Of a DNA stretch of 25,333 nucleotides, positions 1-7,010 are shown piece by piece (the first letter of the stretch is position 1; each line of letters starts with the position of its first letter). A program made the position numbers and the translations under genes. The notes under the pieces were generated by a model that had not been told where the DNA came from, searched no databases, and saw nothing but the letters and a program-made list of their open reading frames with translations. This stretch comes from an uncultured Bacteroides sp. (lineage in GTDB: Bacteria > Bacteroidota > Bacteroidia > Bacteroidales > Bacteroidaceae): contig URWP01000012.1 of the NCBI GenBank assembly GCA_900551645.1, forward strand, positions 1 through 25,333, read 5' to 3'.

Positions 1-366
1 GGGACTGAACGGATATCACCGGAAATGCTGAACGGGTATCCGCCGGAATATGCAGGTCAGCTTTACCCCTTTCTTCGCCAATGTGAGAAAGTCCAGATTC
101 TCCGAAAACTTATGCTGTTTGTCCTTCAGGACCACTCCACCTGTAATATTCAGTACCCCGTTTCCGCCGACGGTCAGTTCGTGAGGAGTCGGATTGATGA
201 CAATTCCATGGTGGTCTATTTTCTTTCCGGGTACAGGCAATACCTGTTGGATTTCCAGTCTCTGTGACGATAAATCGAACTCAGTTTCTTGAGCGAAGAG
301 GTTGCCGCATGCCAGCGCACATATCGCTCCTACCATTAATGATTTGTGATAATGTCTCTTTTTCAT
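1..366 (-). pseudogene. N-terminal part of a secreted glycoside hydrolase-like protein, frame broken near the window edge
   Basis: The readable frame starts at the ATG complementary to 364-366 and ends at a TGA at 16-18 after 116 residues. A signal peptide is clear: MKKRHYHK, a hydrophobic stretch, then cleavage near FAQ-ET (residues 25-28). Residues 54-102 (from IVINPTPHELTV to KKGVKLT) resemble the N-terminal domain of Bacteroides GH84/GH20 hexosaminidase or 'hyaluronidase' proteins, which are normally several hundred residues long. Here the frame turns into CIFRRIPVQHFR and stops. A different minus frame over about 1-50 reads AYSGGYPFSISGDIRSV, which looks like the expected continuation of such a domain. 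I infer a frameshift or small deletion near 40-60, so the gene is probably broken. The rest of the gene lies outside the window, so a short genuine protein cannot be excluded. The family assignment is from memory of the N-terminal domain only. Confidence 0.5.
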
Positions 367-391
367 AATAACTGAATAAGGGTTTATTCAA

Positions 392-399
392 CAAAGCTA
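392..399 (-). promoter_or_regulatory. Candidate -7 promoter box of the secreted glycoside hydrolase-like gene
   Basis: On the minus strand this reads TAGCTTTG, matching the Bacteroidetes TAnnTTTG box, 26 bases upstream of the ATG at 366. No good -33 TTTG is seen at the usual distance. Between box and start, 374-391 holds a 7-bp inverted repeat (TGAATAA / TTATTCA, 4-base loop) that would fold at the 5' end of the transcript. Confidence 0.4.
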
Positions 400-504
400 T
401 CAATTTAATCTGAATTGAAAGTTGTTTTGTGTCAAAAAAGGCTGTATGAGTCTACTGCTCTATCTCTCGGGGTTGAATGTTTACCTTGCAAAACTTTAGT
501 CACT

Positions 505-1491
505 TTATTTTTTGTTTAATCTTTTAACCTCTTTGTCGAAGTCACTTTCAAGCATATCCATTTCTCGCTTGCGGTATATTTCAAATTCCTTTTCAGCTTT
601 TTCTATGGCTTGTTTATGTGAAATATTGCCTTTGCCGACCAAGATTTTTCGTTTGTGAGCTATAATCTGATTGTCAAGAGCTTCTATCCAGTCCTTCATA
701 GACATAGGGTTCATTTCCAATGCCTGGAATTCTGCAAAATCGAGAAATCCTGAAACTAACAGATTCAGTCGTTGCAACTCTATTTCTGACAAATAGTTTT
801 TCGCTATTTTTACATCATCTTTGGTTACGTAATTACCTTTGAAATTAGTCATTCCGACAAACGGCTTTTCATTGGCAACACGGTTGTATATTACCTCAGC
901 AGCTGTATTCTCATGAACCGCATAATGCAGTTTATTCTGCACGGTGGCGAAAAAAGTTTTAGTCATTTCACTGCGAGGATCATAATCCGTAGCTGTAGCA
1001 TATATGTCCGTAACCTGCTGGTAAAAATTTCGTTCGCTACTACGAATATCCCTGATACGTTGCAATAATTCTCGGAAATAGCGGTTTCCTCCCTGTTTCA
1101 GCCGTTCATCATCCATCGCAAAACCTTTCTGAATATATTCATGCAAACGTTGTGTCGCCCAACGCCGGAAACGTGTGGCTATTTGAGACTGGACACGATA
1201 TCCCAAAGCTATGACCATATCGAGGTTGTAATGGTCTATATTTCGCCTTACCTGACGATTGCCTTCCTGACGAACTAACAAGAATTTCTTGTTAGTTGCT
1301 TCGGCTATAAGTTCTCCATCCTTGTAGATATTGTCTATATGCTGACTAATGTTTTGTTGTGATGTGTCATATATCTCTGCTAGCTGGCTCTGTGTCAGCC
1401 ATAAATCTTCGTCAGCAAAGCGAACCGATACACGAGTTATTTCGTTATCGTCCTGATATAGGATTATTTTATTTTCTTCGTTCATACGCAT
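505..1491 (-). CDS. RhuM family protein, last gene of the defence operon
   Basis: 328 residues, about the usual length of the RhuM (virulence_RhuM, PF13310) family named after Salmonella rhuM; its biochemical role is not established. The N-terminal part (about residues 25-60, WLTQSQLAEIYDTSQQNISQ) reads as a helix-turn-helix. Next comes the family hallmark RRNIDHYNLDMVIALGYRV with RFRRWAT (about 80-115), then a helical body and a basic coiled C-terminus. No Fic/Doc HxFx(D/E)GN motif is visible. The ATG at 1489-1491 overlaps the stop of the upstream DUF3732 gene by one base (TAATG), which suggests coupled translation; an in-frame ATG two codons later (1483-1485) is an alternative. Base composition is clearly GC-richer than the upstream gene, so it may have joined the operon separately. 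A regulatory, toxin or accessory defence role is inference from position. Confidence 0.85.
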   Translation of the reverse strand: MRMNEENKIILYQDDNEITRVSVRFADEDLWLTQSQLAEIYDTSQQNISQHIDNIYKDGELIAEATNKKFLLVRQEGNRQVRRNIDHYNLDMVIALGYRVQSQIATRFRRWATQRLHEYIQKGFAMDDERLKQGGNRYFRELLQRIRDIRSSERNFYQQVTDIYATATDYDPRSEMTKTFFATVQNKLHYAVHENTAAEVIYNRVANEKPFVGMTNFKGNYVTKDDVKIAKNYLSEIELQRLNLLVSGFLDFAEFQALEMNPMSMKDWIEALDNQIIAHKRKILVGKGNISHKQAIEKAEKEFEIYRKREMDMLESDFDKEVKRLNKK

Positions 1492-3533
1492 TATTTATCC
1501 TCATTTATTTCTGTGTTGCTTATTTCTTTTGAATGCTTGATTTTCAATATATCAATGAAGCCCTTATCTTTACCACGCCATCTACATACAACATAATTAT
1601 TGAAATTATATTTTCCTAAATTCAGATTATCCGCATGGTCTGATATTATGACCTGAGGCATAAATCCATATTTTTTTTGCATGGAATATAATGTATTAGC
1701 AATTTGAATGAAAAGATTTGTAACTGCCCGCAAGTCGTCATCAGCCTCTTTTCCTTCTTTCTGTTTCAGATCCTTTGCATTAAATTCAGATGCCGTATCT
1801 ATTGTTGCTGGAAAATAAACCTGACTGGGTTGGTCAAGGAACAAAATTGTTGGAATGGTTGATTTCTCTCCTAATGATACAAAGAATTCTAGAATACCAA
1901 AAAATAAACAAACATGTGAATACAACCAATTTGCACCACTTCCCATATTTCTTAAATAAACTTTTGTTCCATTATTTTTCAAATGATACAATTCAAACGT
2001 ATGAATGTCAAAGTGCAGATTAATTGGCTGGTAAGAATTTTCAAAATCAAGATTTTTACCCATGTCATTCATTGCCTTATTAATAAATATTTCTGCATTA
2101 TCTAGCTTCTGTTGAACATTATATTTTGTCTGCAGAATATATTCCAGCTGATTGATTTGTTTTTTAGTCTCTTCAATTTTTTTGCTATCAAATTGAATGA
2201 ACATGTTTTTTGTCCATTCCAATTCGTTTTCAATTCTAAGCTTTAGTTTTAATGATTGTTCATCTAATGACTTGTTTTTCTCTAACCTGTTGTTTGTTTC
2301 TATAATTCTGTTTATTTCAGAATTAATCTTCCTCAATTCTGAATTTATTGAAGATATTGCTTTTTCGTATTCACGTTTTTGTGGCAAGAATGAATCTTCT
2401 CTTTGAGGAGACTTCCTTAATTCTTCGTTTAGCCACTCAATAGCAATCCTTAATTTATTGGCAGCATCTTCTGTTACTGTTGACTCATGATGGCAGAAAG
2501 GACATACCGCTTTTCCTCTTATTGCTTCCGTAATAGGTTGGTATTTATCTATCTTTTCAGCGTAGTTTCTAACATAATTAATAGAAGAGTTTATATGTTC
2601 TAATTTTAGAGATAGCCTTCTTCTTTGTGCCAATAAATCATTCTTTTGTCGAATCAATTCTAAATACAATTTCTTATACTCATCAGAATCTTCATTGACT
2701 TCTATTTTTATTTTCTCCAACTCATCAATATAGATTTGTGGCATACTTAACATTTGAGCACTAGTAATCGTAGGGAATAATTCATATCCGCTAATCGAAA
2801 GATATTCTGCTCTGAGCTCATCAAGCACTGTTGCTCTTTCGTTTTTCTGAGATTCAAAGTTGCTAAACTCTCTGTTGAATTTTTCTAACTCTTGGCGTTT
2901 TTCTTCTAACTCTCTGTTGATAATATAGTAGTCTTGGTCAACAAATCCTGCAAATATTTTAAACTCATCAATCACTCTTTCTCTTTTTTCTTTTTCATCA
3001 AAACGATAGAATAGCGAATGTTTGTTTGCAACCAAATTCTGATGTTGAAGCATGAAAGAAACCATATTGCGGAATGATGGTCTACCTTTTTTGGGTTTGA
3101 ATTTCAACGCTTCTTCGCTTTCGTCAATTTCTGAAATGTCATTTCCAAAGAATCGCCAAAGCTCATCTCTAAAACTTTTTAATTGGACAAAATATTCCTG
3201 CTTAAAATAAGCTCTACCAAGATGCTCAATATCAATTTCTTCTGTCTCAATTTTATAAAAAGCCTCAGTAGACTTTTTATTTTGTGTACGAGCAATAACC
3301 AAATACGTTTCTTTTGCATGTATAACAACAAAATATAATTCTGCATTGTCAGTTATAACACCTTCGGGGATCGTGTTTTCGGAATTGCCAGTACAATAAT
3401 CAAACAATTCGATAATAGCACTTTTACCCGTAGAAGAACGTCCTGTTATGATATTAAGTCCTTCTTTAAAACAGATGTAATGACAGTTGTCTAATTTGTC
3501 TATTACACCAAGATATTTAATATAGCTTCTCAT
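1491..3533 (-). CDS. DUF3732 ABC-type ATPase, ATPase component of an ABC-three-component (ABC-3C) defence module
   Basis: 680 residues. Walker A is GRSSTGKS (31-38). A long coiled-coil region (about 200-480) carries a central CPFC (C344, C347), as in the Rad50 zinc hook. The signature-like RNMGSGANW lies at 528-536, Walker B with the family motif LFLDQPSQVYFP at 564-575, and an SDHAD switch histidine near 640. The residue after the Walker B aspartate is Gln (D567-Q568) instead of the usual catalytic Glu; I believe DQPSQ is typical of DUF3732, not a local mutation. Known ABC-3C systems pair such an ATPase with a small middle component and an effector, and both lie immediately upstream here. 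The gene overlaps the middle component by four bases (ATGA) and RhuM by one. Inferred role: a DNA-loading or sensing ATPase that controls the nuclease-like partner. Confidence 0.85.
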   Translation of the reverse strand: MRSYIKYLGVIDKLDNCHYICFKEGLNIITGRSSTGKSAIIELFDYCTGNSENTIPEGVITDNAELYFVVIHAKETYLVIARTQNKKSTEAFYKIETEEIDIEHLGRAYFKQEYFVQLKSFRDELWRFFGNDISEIDESEEALKFKPKKGRPSFRNMVSFMLQHQNLVANKHSLFYRFDEKEKRERVIDEFKIFAGFVDQDYYIINRELEEKRQELEKFNREFSNFESQKNERATVLDELRAEYLSISGYELFPTITSAQMLSMPQIYIDELEKIKIEVNEDSDEYKKLYLELIRQKNDLLAQRRRLSLKLEHINSSINYVRNYAEKIDKYQPITEAIRGKAVCPFCHHESTVTEDAANKLRIAIEWLNEELRKSPQREDSFLPQKREYEKAISSINSELRKINSEINRIIETNNRLEKNKSLDEQSLKLKLRIENELEWTKNMFIQFDSKKIEETKKQINQLEYILQTKYNVQQKLDNAEIFINKAMNDMGKNLDFENSYQPINLHFDIHTFELYHLKNNGTKVYLRNMGSGANWLYSHVCLFFGILEFFVSLGEKSTIPTILFLDQPSQVYFPATIDTASEFNAKDLKQKEGKEADDDLRAVTNLFIQIANTLYSMQKKYGFMPQVIISDHADNLNLGKYNFNNYVVCRWRGKDKGFIDILKIKHSKEISNTEINEDK

Positions 3534-3991
3534 AATTTGTAAATTCCAAATGCATAATATGTGTTTATAACATTTCGTGTAAATATCTTATGTAGTTGCG
3601 ATGCAAGATTGATACTTTTTGACAATCTGCAATCTATTTGAAGATTATTATCCACTAAAACTGTTACACTCAAATCGTCATTTATTTTTATATATCCGCA
3701 CTCCAACGCATATTGAAGACAGTGATTGGTAATGTCTTTGAAATATTCGAACCGTTCTTCGAATCCTGCCATTATTTCTTTATCATTTGTTATTCTGCTT
3801 AGTCTAGATGCTCTGGAAACAGTAGTGATTTTCTCTAAAAAATCAGAGTTCAAAACCAATGGAAATACAAGATACGCCAAAAGAATGTTTTTGTCCTTTG
3901 GCTGCAGATTCCTATAAAATGAGACAAGAATCGGTGTTAAGATAAAAATATTACTTTGTAGAGTGGATATGTTTTCAATAAGCTTACTCAT
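3530..3991 (-). CDS. Small ABC-three-component system middle component
   Basis: 153 residues, no signal peptide or membrane segment, mostly helical with a short mixed C-terminus. No catalytic motif is visible. Size, position between a nuclease-like gene and a DUF3732 ATPase, and overall look (N-terminal LQSNIFILTPILVSFY, central helices, C-terminal NTYYAFGIYKL) fit the 'middle component' of ABC-3C systems, thought to bridge ATPase and effector. Its start overlaps the stop of the upstream gene by eight bases (ATGAGTAA), and its end overlaps the DUF3732 start by four, so the three proteins are probably made in fixed proportion. Identification rests mainly on context and moderate sequence resemblance. 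Confidence 0.7.
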   Translation of the reverse strand: MSKLIENISTLQSNIFILTPILVSFYRNLQPKDKNILLAYLVFPLVLNSDFLEKITTVSRASRLSRITNDKEIMAGFEERFEYFKDITNHCLQYALECGYIKINDDLSVTVLVDNNLQIDCRLSKSINLASQLHKIFTRNVINTYYAFGIYKL

Positions 3992-5099
3992 CTTTATGTC
4001 CTTTTAAAAGCCAAACAATGTCATCCTTATCATCTGCAAGTATTTGCATAACCCCATTATGAAAATATGAAGGCACAGAGTTGTAAGTGTGAAATGTACC
4101 ATCGTTTGCCAATGTAACATTATCATATAGATCCTGAGACCTTTTCAAAGGTTCTCTTATTTCGTTAATTCTGCATGCCTTTCGATATTCTGTCCTGTAT
4201 CGTCTTTCTACAGATTTTTCATATTCTTCAAACTGAGTTCTTATCGCTAATGATTCTCTCAGTTCTTGTTCTATTAATAAAACCGTATGCACATAGTCAT
4301 CTACAGCTTCAGGAATAACTTCTTCATATTCTATATCTTTTATTTTTCTAACAAATGAATTTTCTTCATATTCTTCGTTCTTTATATCTGTTAATTGTAA
4401 TTTATCTGGAAACACTACAGTGTTTTTTCTTAATTTTTCAGCAATTTCCTGCGCTTCTTTCTCAAAATCTTCATTGGAAATTGTCCATTTTTTTTGTGGT
4501 CTGATAATCCATCCAAGTAAAGAATTAATATATTTGTCTCTTTGAATCTTTGGAATCGATTTGTCCCTATTTAAGAGGCTCTTATAGTACTGTTCGTCAT
4601 CTGTATCCAAACAATCAATAAATAGCTTTTTGGCGATTTCTGCCAATCGTTTACTTTTCGATGCATCAAATATGGCATCCATCATTGATTTCAGTTTCTC
4701 AGACTTCCTCTTCTTTTTGTCAAAATATTCTTTTATGCGATTAAGCGTCTTTAATTTATCCTCTAATCCTTTTTTATTCCAACCTCCCCATTCAGATTTT
4801 TTCCCTGCCTTTTGAGTTGTTAGCAAAAATAATGAACTAAACTTTTCTATAGGAAAATCATCTCGCATCCAATTATGAATGGTATTCCAAACATTCTCAT
4901 CTAAATCGGTTAAATCTGTTTTATAACATTTTGATTCTATCTGTGTAGGATTATCTCCACCCAACACAGAAACATCACCAAACGTTTCAATATAAACAGA
5001 CTCTCCCTCTTGCATTTCAAAACATCTATCTAATGCGACAAGAAATTGAAATACAATACCCTTTAACGTTGGTGTCGAATCAAAACTTAGTTTTTTCAT
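3984..5099 (-). CDS. PD-(D/E)xK nuclease-like (DUF4297/Cap4-type) protein, probable effector of the ABC-3C module
   Basis: 371 residues. The N-terminal ~100 residues follow the Cap4/DUF4297-type nuclease pattern: a helix with GIVFQFLVAL (14-23), a strand with ETFGDVSV (38-45), then QIESKCYK (53-60). D42 and E55-x-K57 would be the metal-binding and catalytic residues, and a basic segment follows. The rest (about 100-371) is charged and helical, ending in LKGHKDE, and I recognise no domain in it. It is followed by the middle component (8-base overlap) and preceded by the SMC-like ATPase, with a one-base TAATG overlap at 5099. Inferred role: a DNA-cutting effector or recruiter released by the DUF3732 ATPase. 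The active site is read from motif spacing only, so an inactive adaptor is possible. Confidence 0.65.
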   Translation of the reverse strand: MKKLSFDSTPTLKGIVFQFLVALDRCFEMQEGESVYIETFGDVSVLGGDNPTQIESKCYKTDLTDLDENVWNTIHNWMRDDFPIEKFSSLFLLTTQKAGKKSEWGGWNKKGLEDKLKTLNRIKEYFDKKKRKSEKLKSMMDAIFDASKSKRLAEIAKKLFIDCLDTDDEQYYKSLLNRDKSIPKIQRDKYINSLLGWIIRPQKKWTISNEDFEKEAQEIAEKLRKNTVVFPDKLQLTDIKNEEYEENSFVRKIKDIEYEEVIPEAVDDYVHTVLLIEQELRESLAIRTQFEEYEKSVERRYRTEYRKACRINEIREPLKRSQDLYDNVTLANDGTFHTYNSVPSYFHNGVMQILADDKDDIVWLLKGHKDE

Positions 5100-7009
5100 T
5101 ATATTTTGTCTTTTAAATAACCATCCCTGTCTTTTAATATGTCTAGCAATACTAAGTTAGAAGGACAATTATAGTTCTGGCACACATAAAAATACGCTTG
5201 ATATATTGAATTAAATCCTTCGTTTAAAATTGTATCAGTTCCATCAACTACTATTTTGCGAATTTCACATTTGCTATAATAAGAAATGCGCTGTTGTCTA
5301 TTGTATTCTAATAATCTGATTGGTTCTCTCCTTCTCATAGAGACAAGACAATTTTTGCCATCTGGAGATTGATACTCAAAATAGAAATCTTGTTTACATT
5401 TTATTGTCTTTGTTCTGCTTATTTGAGCAAGTAATGTAATAGCCTGCTTACATATTTTAACTTCATTCCGATAAAATGGTGAAGTAATATCATTATGGGC
5501 AGTAGAATTCAAGAATAAATCTTTGTATGATTTTAAATCCTTAAATGGAGTGTAATCAATATTTTCTAAACGACAAAACTCTTCAAGTGAAGCTATTTGT
5601 TCATCCAAATTTTTTGAGCTACTTGTCCTTGTCCTTGGATCTTCTTTAACTCTATACGAGTCAGGTAGCAATTCTTCTAAACAACGTTCACATTCTTGCC
5701 TAAGGAGAGTTCCACAAAGAAAATAGTCATGACATTTATATGCGTCCTCAATTTTTTCGATTTTTGTTTTATCATCAGGCACATAATTTGGTTCATTTGG
5801 CACAATAGAATCGTCTACATAGATTCCTCCAAATACCCATTCTGAACTTTTATATTGAGTTTCAATTATACGTTTCAACGTATGGTAAAAAAGCCTATCG
5901 TGTGTAAATACATATAATTTATATTTTAGGACAACTACATCAAGTAAATATTTAATAACTTTCATGCGATTACTCATATCAAGGCTTATAAGCATATCAT
6001 CCAGGGCCAAGAAACGACCATCAGGGGCTGCAACTAAATCTAACAACGAGAATCTTATTGATAGAATTATTGCCGTCAATTTAGCTTCATTAAGCTGTGT
6101 TTGAGGCTTTTCTATATCACCCCATGTCCCGTTATCTTTCTTTTCTTTAATTGTCAGTCTAATAACAGGAGGCAGAATCTCTAATTTGCGGCTAACACAT
6201 TCTTCTATTACTCTGTGAGCTATAGTTGTTTGTTGATATCTATATCCGTACCTTAACCAATAAGACTTATTGGGTTGAGGTATATGATCTCTGTTATTCT
6301 CATAATTGAGTTCTATGGATAACTCTCGGTCGTCTGAGTCTCTGAAATGATTATTATATATATTACTTACTAATGATGGAGCATTTATATCTTCTTTATG
6401 ATTAATCTTTTCAATGATTCTCAAAACTTCCTGATTAAATTTTTCAATGAGTCTATCGTAATTAGGATCTATTTTTCGGCCATTACCTCTTCTTTGAATC
6501 TCAGTTACAACCTCATCATAAAGTTCACTGATATATTTAGAACTGTCATTTGTAAATGTAAATGGTAATATATCTTTGATAAAGACAGGGAATAAATCTA
6601 TATATTGAGAGTTGCGAAAGCTAAAACTATTAAACAAGAATTTATGATTAATAAAAACACATTCTGCATTCATATCTCTTAAAGGAGAGATAGCTTCTGC
6701 TGGAAGCTCCTTATATCCATTTTTTGACAAATGATATTTTGTATTACTACCTTCTAATTCTAATTCAATGTATGGATCTACAGTTGTTGTATATTTGTTT
6801 ACAAGGCTTTCGGAATTGTTCTTGTCAAAATATATAGAACCCTTGTCATGATATTGACTTTGTAGAAGTGCATGTAAAGTGTAATAGATAGAAGATTTGC
6901 CACTTCCATTTTCTCCATACATAAGTAAATTCTTTCCTTCAAGTATTAATTCAAATTCTTTTGGAAAAGCCTTAAATCCGTCTATTTTTATTTTAGATAT
7001 TGCTGCCAT
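5099..7009 (-). CDS. SMC/RecF-like AAA/ABC ATPase of the defence operon
   Basis: 636 residues. The N-terminus is IxxFKAF-like, then Walker A GENGSGKSS (32-40), a degenerate ABC signature LNEAKLTAI (306-314), Walker B FLALDDML (333-340) with D337-D338, D-loop SLD (342-344), and switch histidine in FTHD (368-371). The insert between the ATPase halves (about 60-300) is short, so no long SMC arm is present. Residues about 400-636 form a separate, unrecognised C-terminal part with GTLLRQECERCLEEL and STAHND motifs like those following many defence-associated AAA ATPases. It follows the methylase gene after one base and overlaps the nuclease-like gene by one. With helicase and methylase it completes a helicase-methylase-ATPase set; whether it serves that set or the ABC-3C genes is unclear. 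Confidence 0.8.
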   Translation of the reverse strand: MAAISKIKIDGFKAFPKEFELILEGKNLLMYGENGSGKSSIYYTLHALLQSQYHDKGSIYFDKNNSESLVNKYTTTVDPYIELELEGSNTKYHLSKNGYKELPAEAISPLRDMNAECVFINHKFLFNSFSFRNSQYIDLFPVFIKDILPFTFTNDSSKYISELYDEVVTEIQRRGNGRKIDPNYDRLIEKFNQEVLRIIEKINHKEDINAPSLVSNIYNNHFRDSDDRELSIELNYENNRDHIPQPNKSYWLRYGYRYQQTTIAHRVIEECVSRKLEILPPVIRLTIKEKKDNGTWGDIEKPQTQLNEAKLTAIILSIRFSLLDLVAAPDGRFLALDDMLISLDMSNRMKVIKYLLDVVVLKYKLYVFTHDRLFYHTLKRIIETQYKSSEWVFGGIYVDDSIVPNEPNYVPDDKTKIEKIEDAYKCHDYFLCGTLLRQECERCLEELLPDSYRVKEDPRTRTSSSKNLDEQIASLEEFCRLENIDYTPFKDLKSYKDLFLNSTAHNDITSPFYRNEVKICKQAITLLAQISRTKTIKCKQDFYFEYQSPDGKNCLVSMRRREPIRLLEYNRQQRISYYSKCEIRKIVVDGTDTILNEGFNSIYQAYFYVCQNYNCPSNLVLLDILKDRDGYLKDKI

Positions 7010-7010
7010 A

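Noticed and set aside
505..1491. RhuM as a Fic/Doc toxin
   Set aside because: No HxFx(D/E)GN(K/G)R motif is present in the protein.
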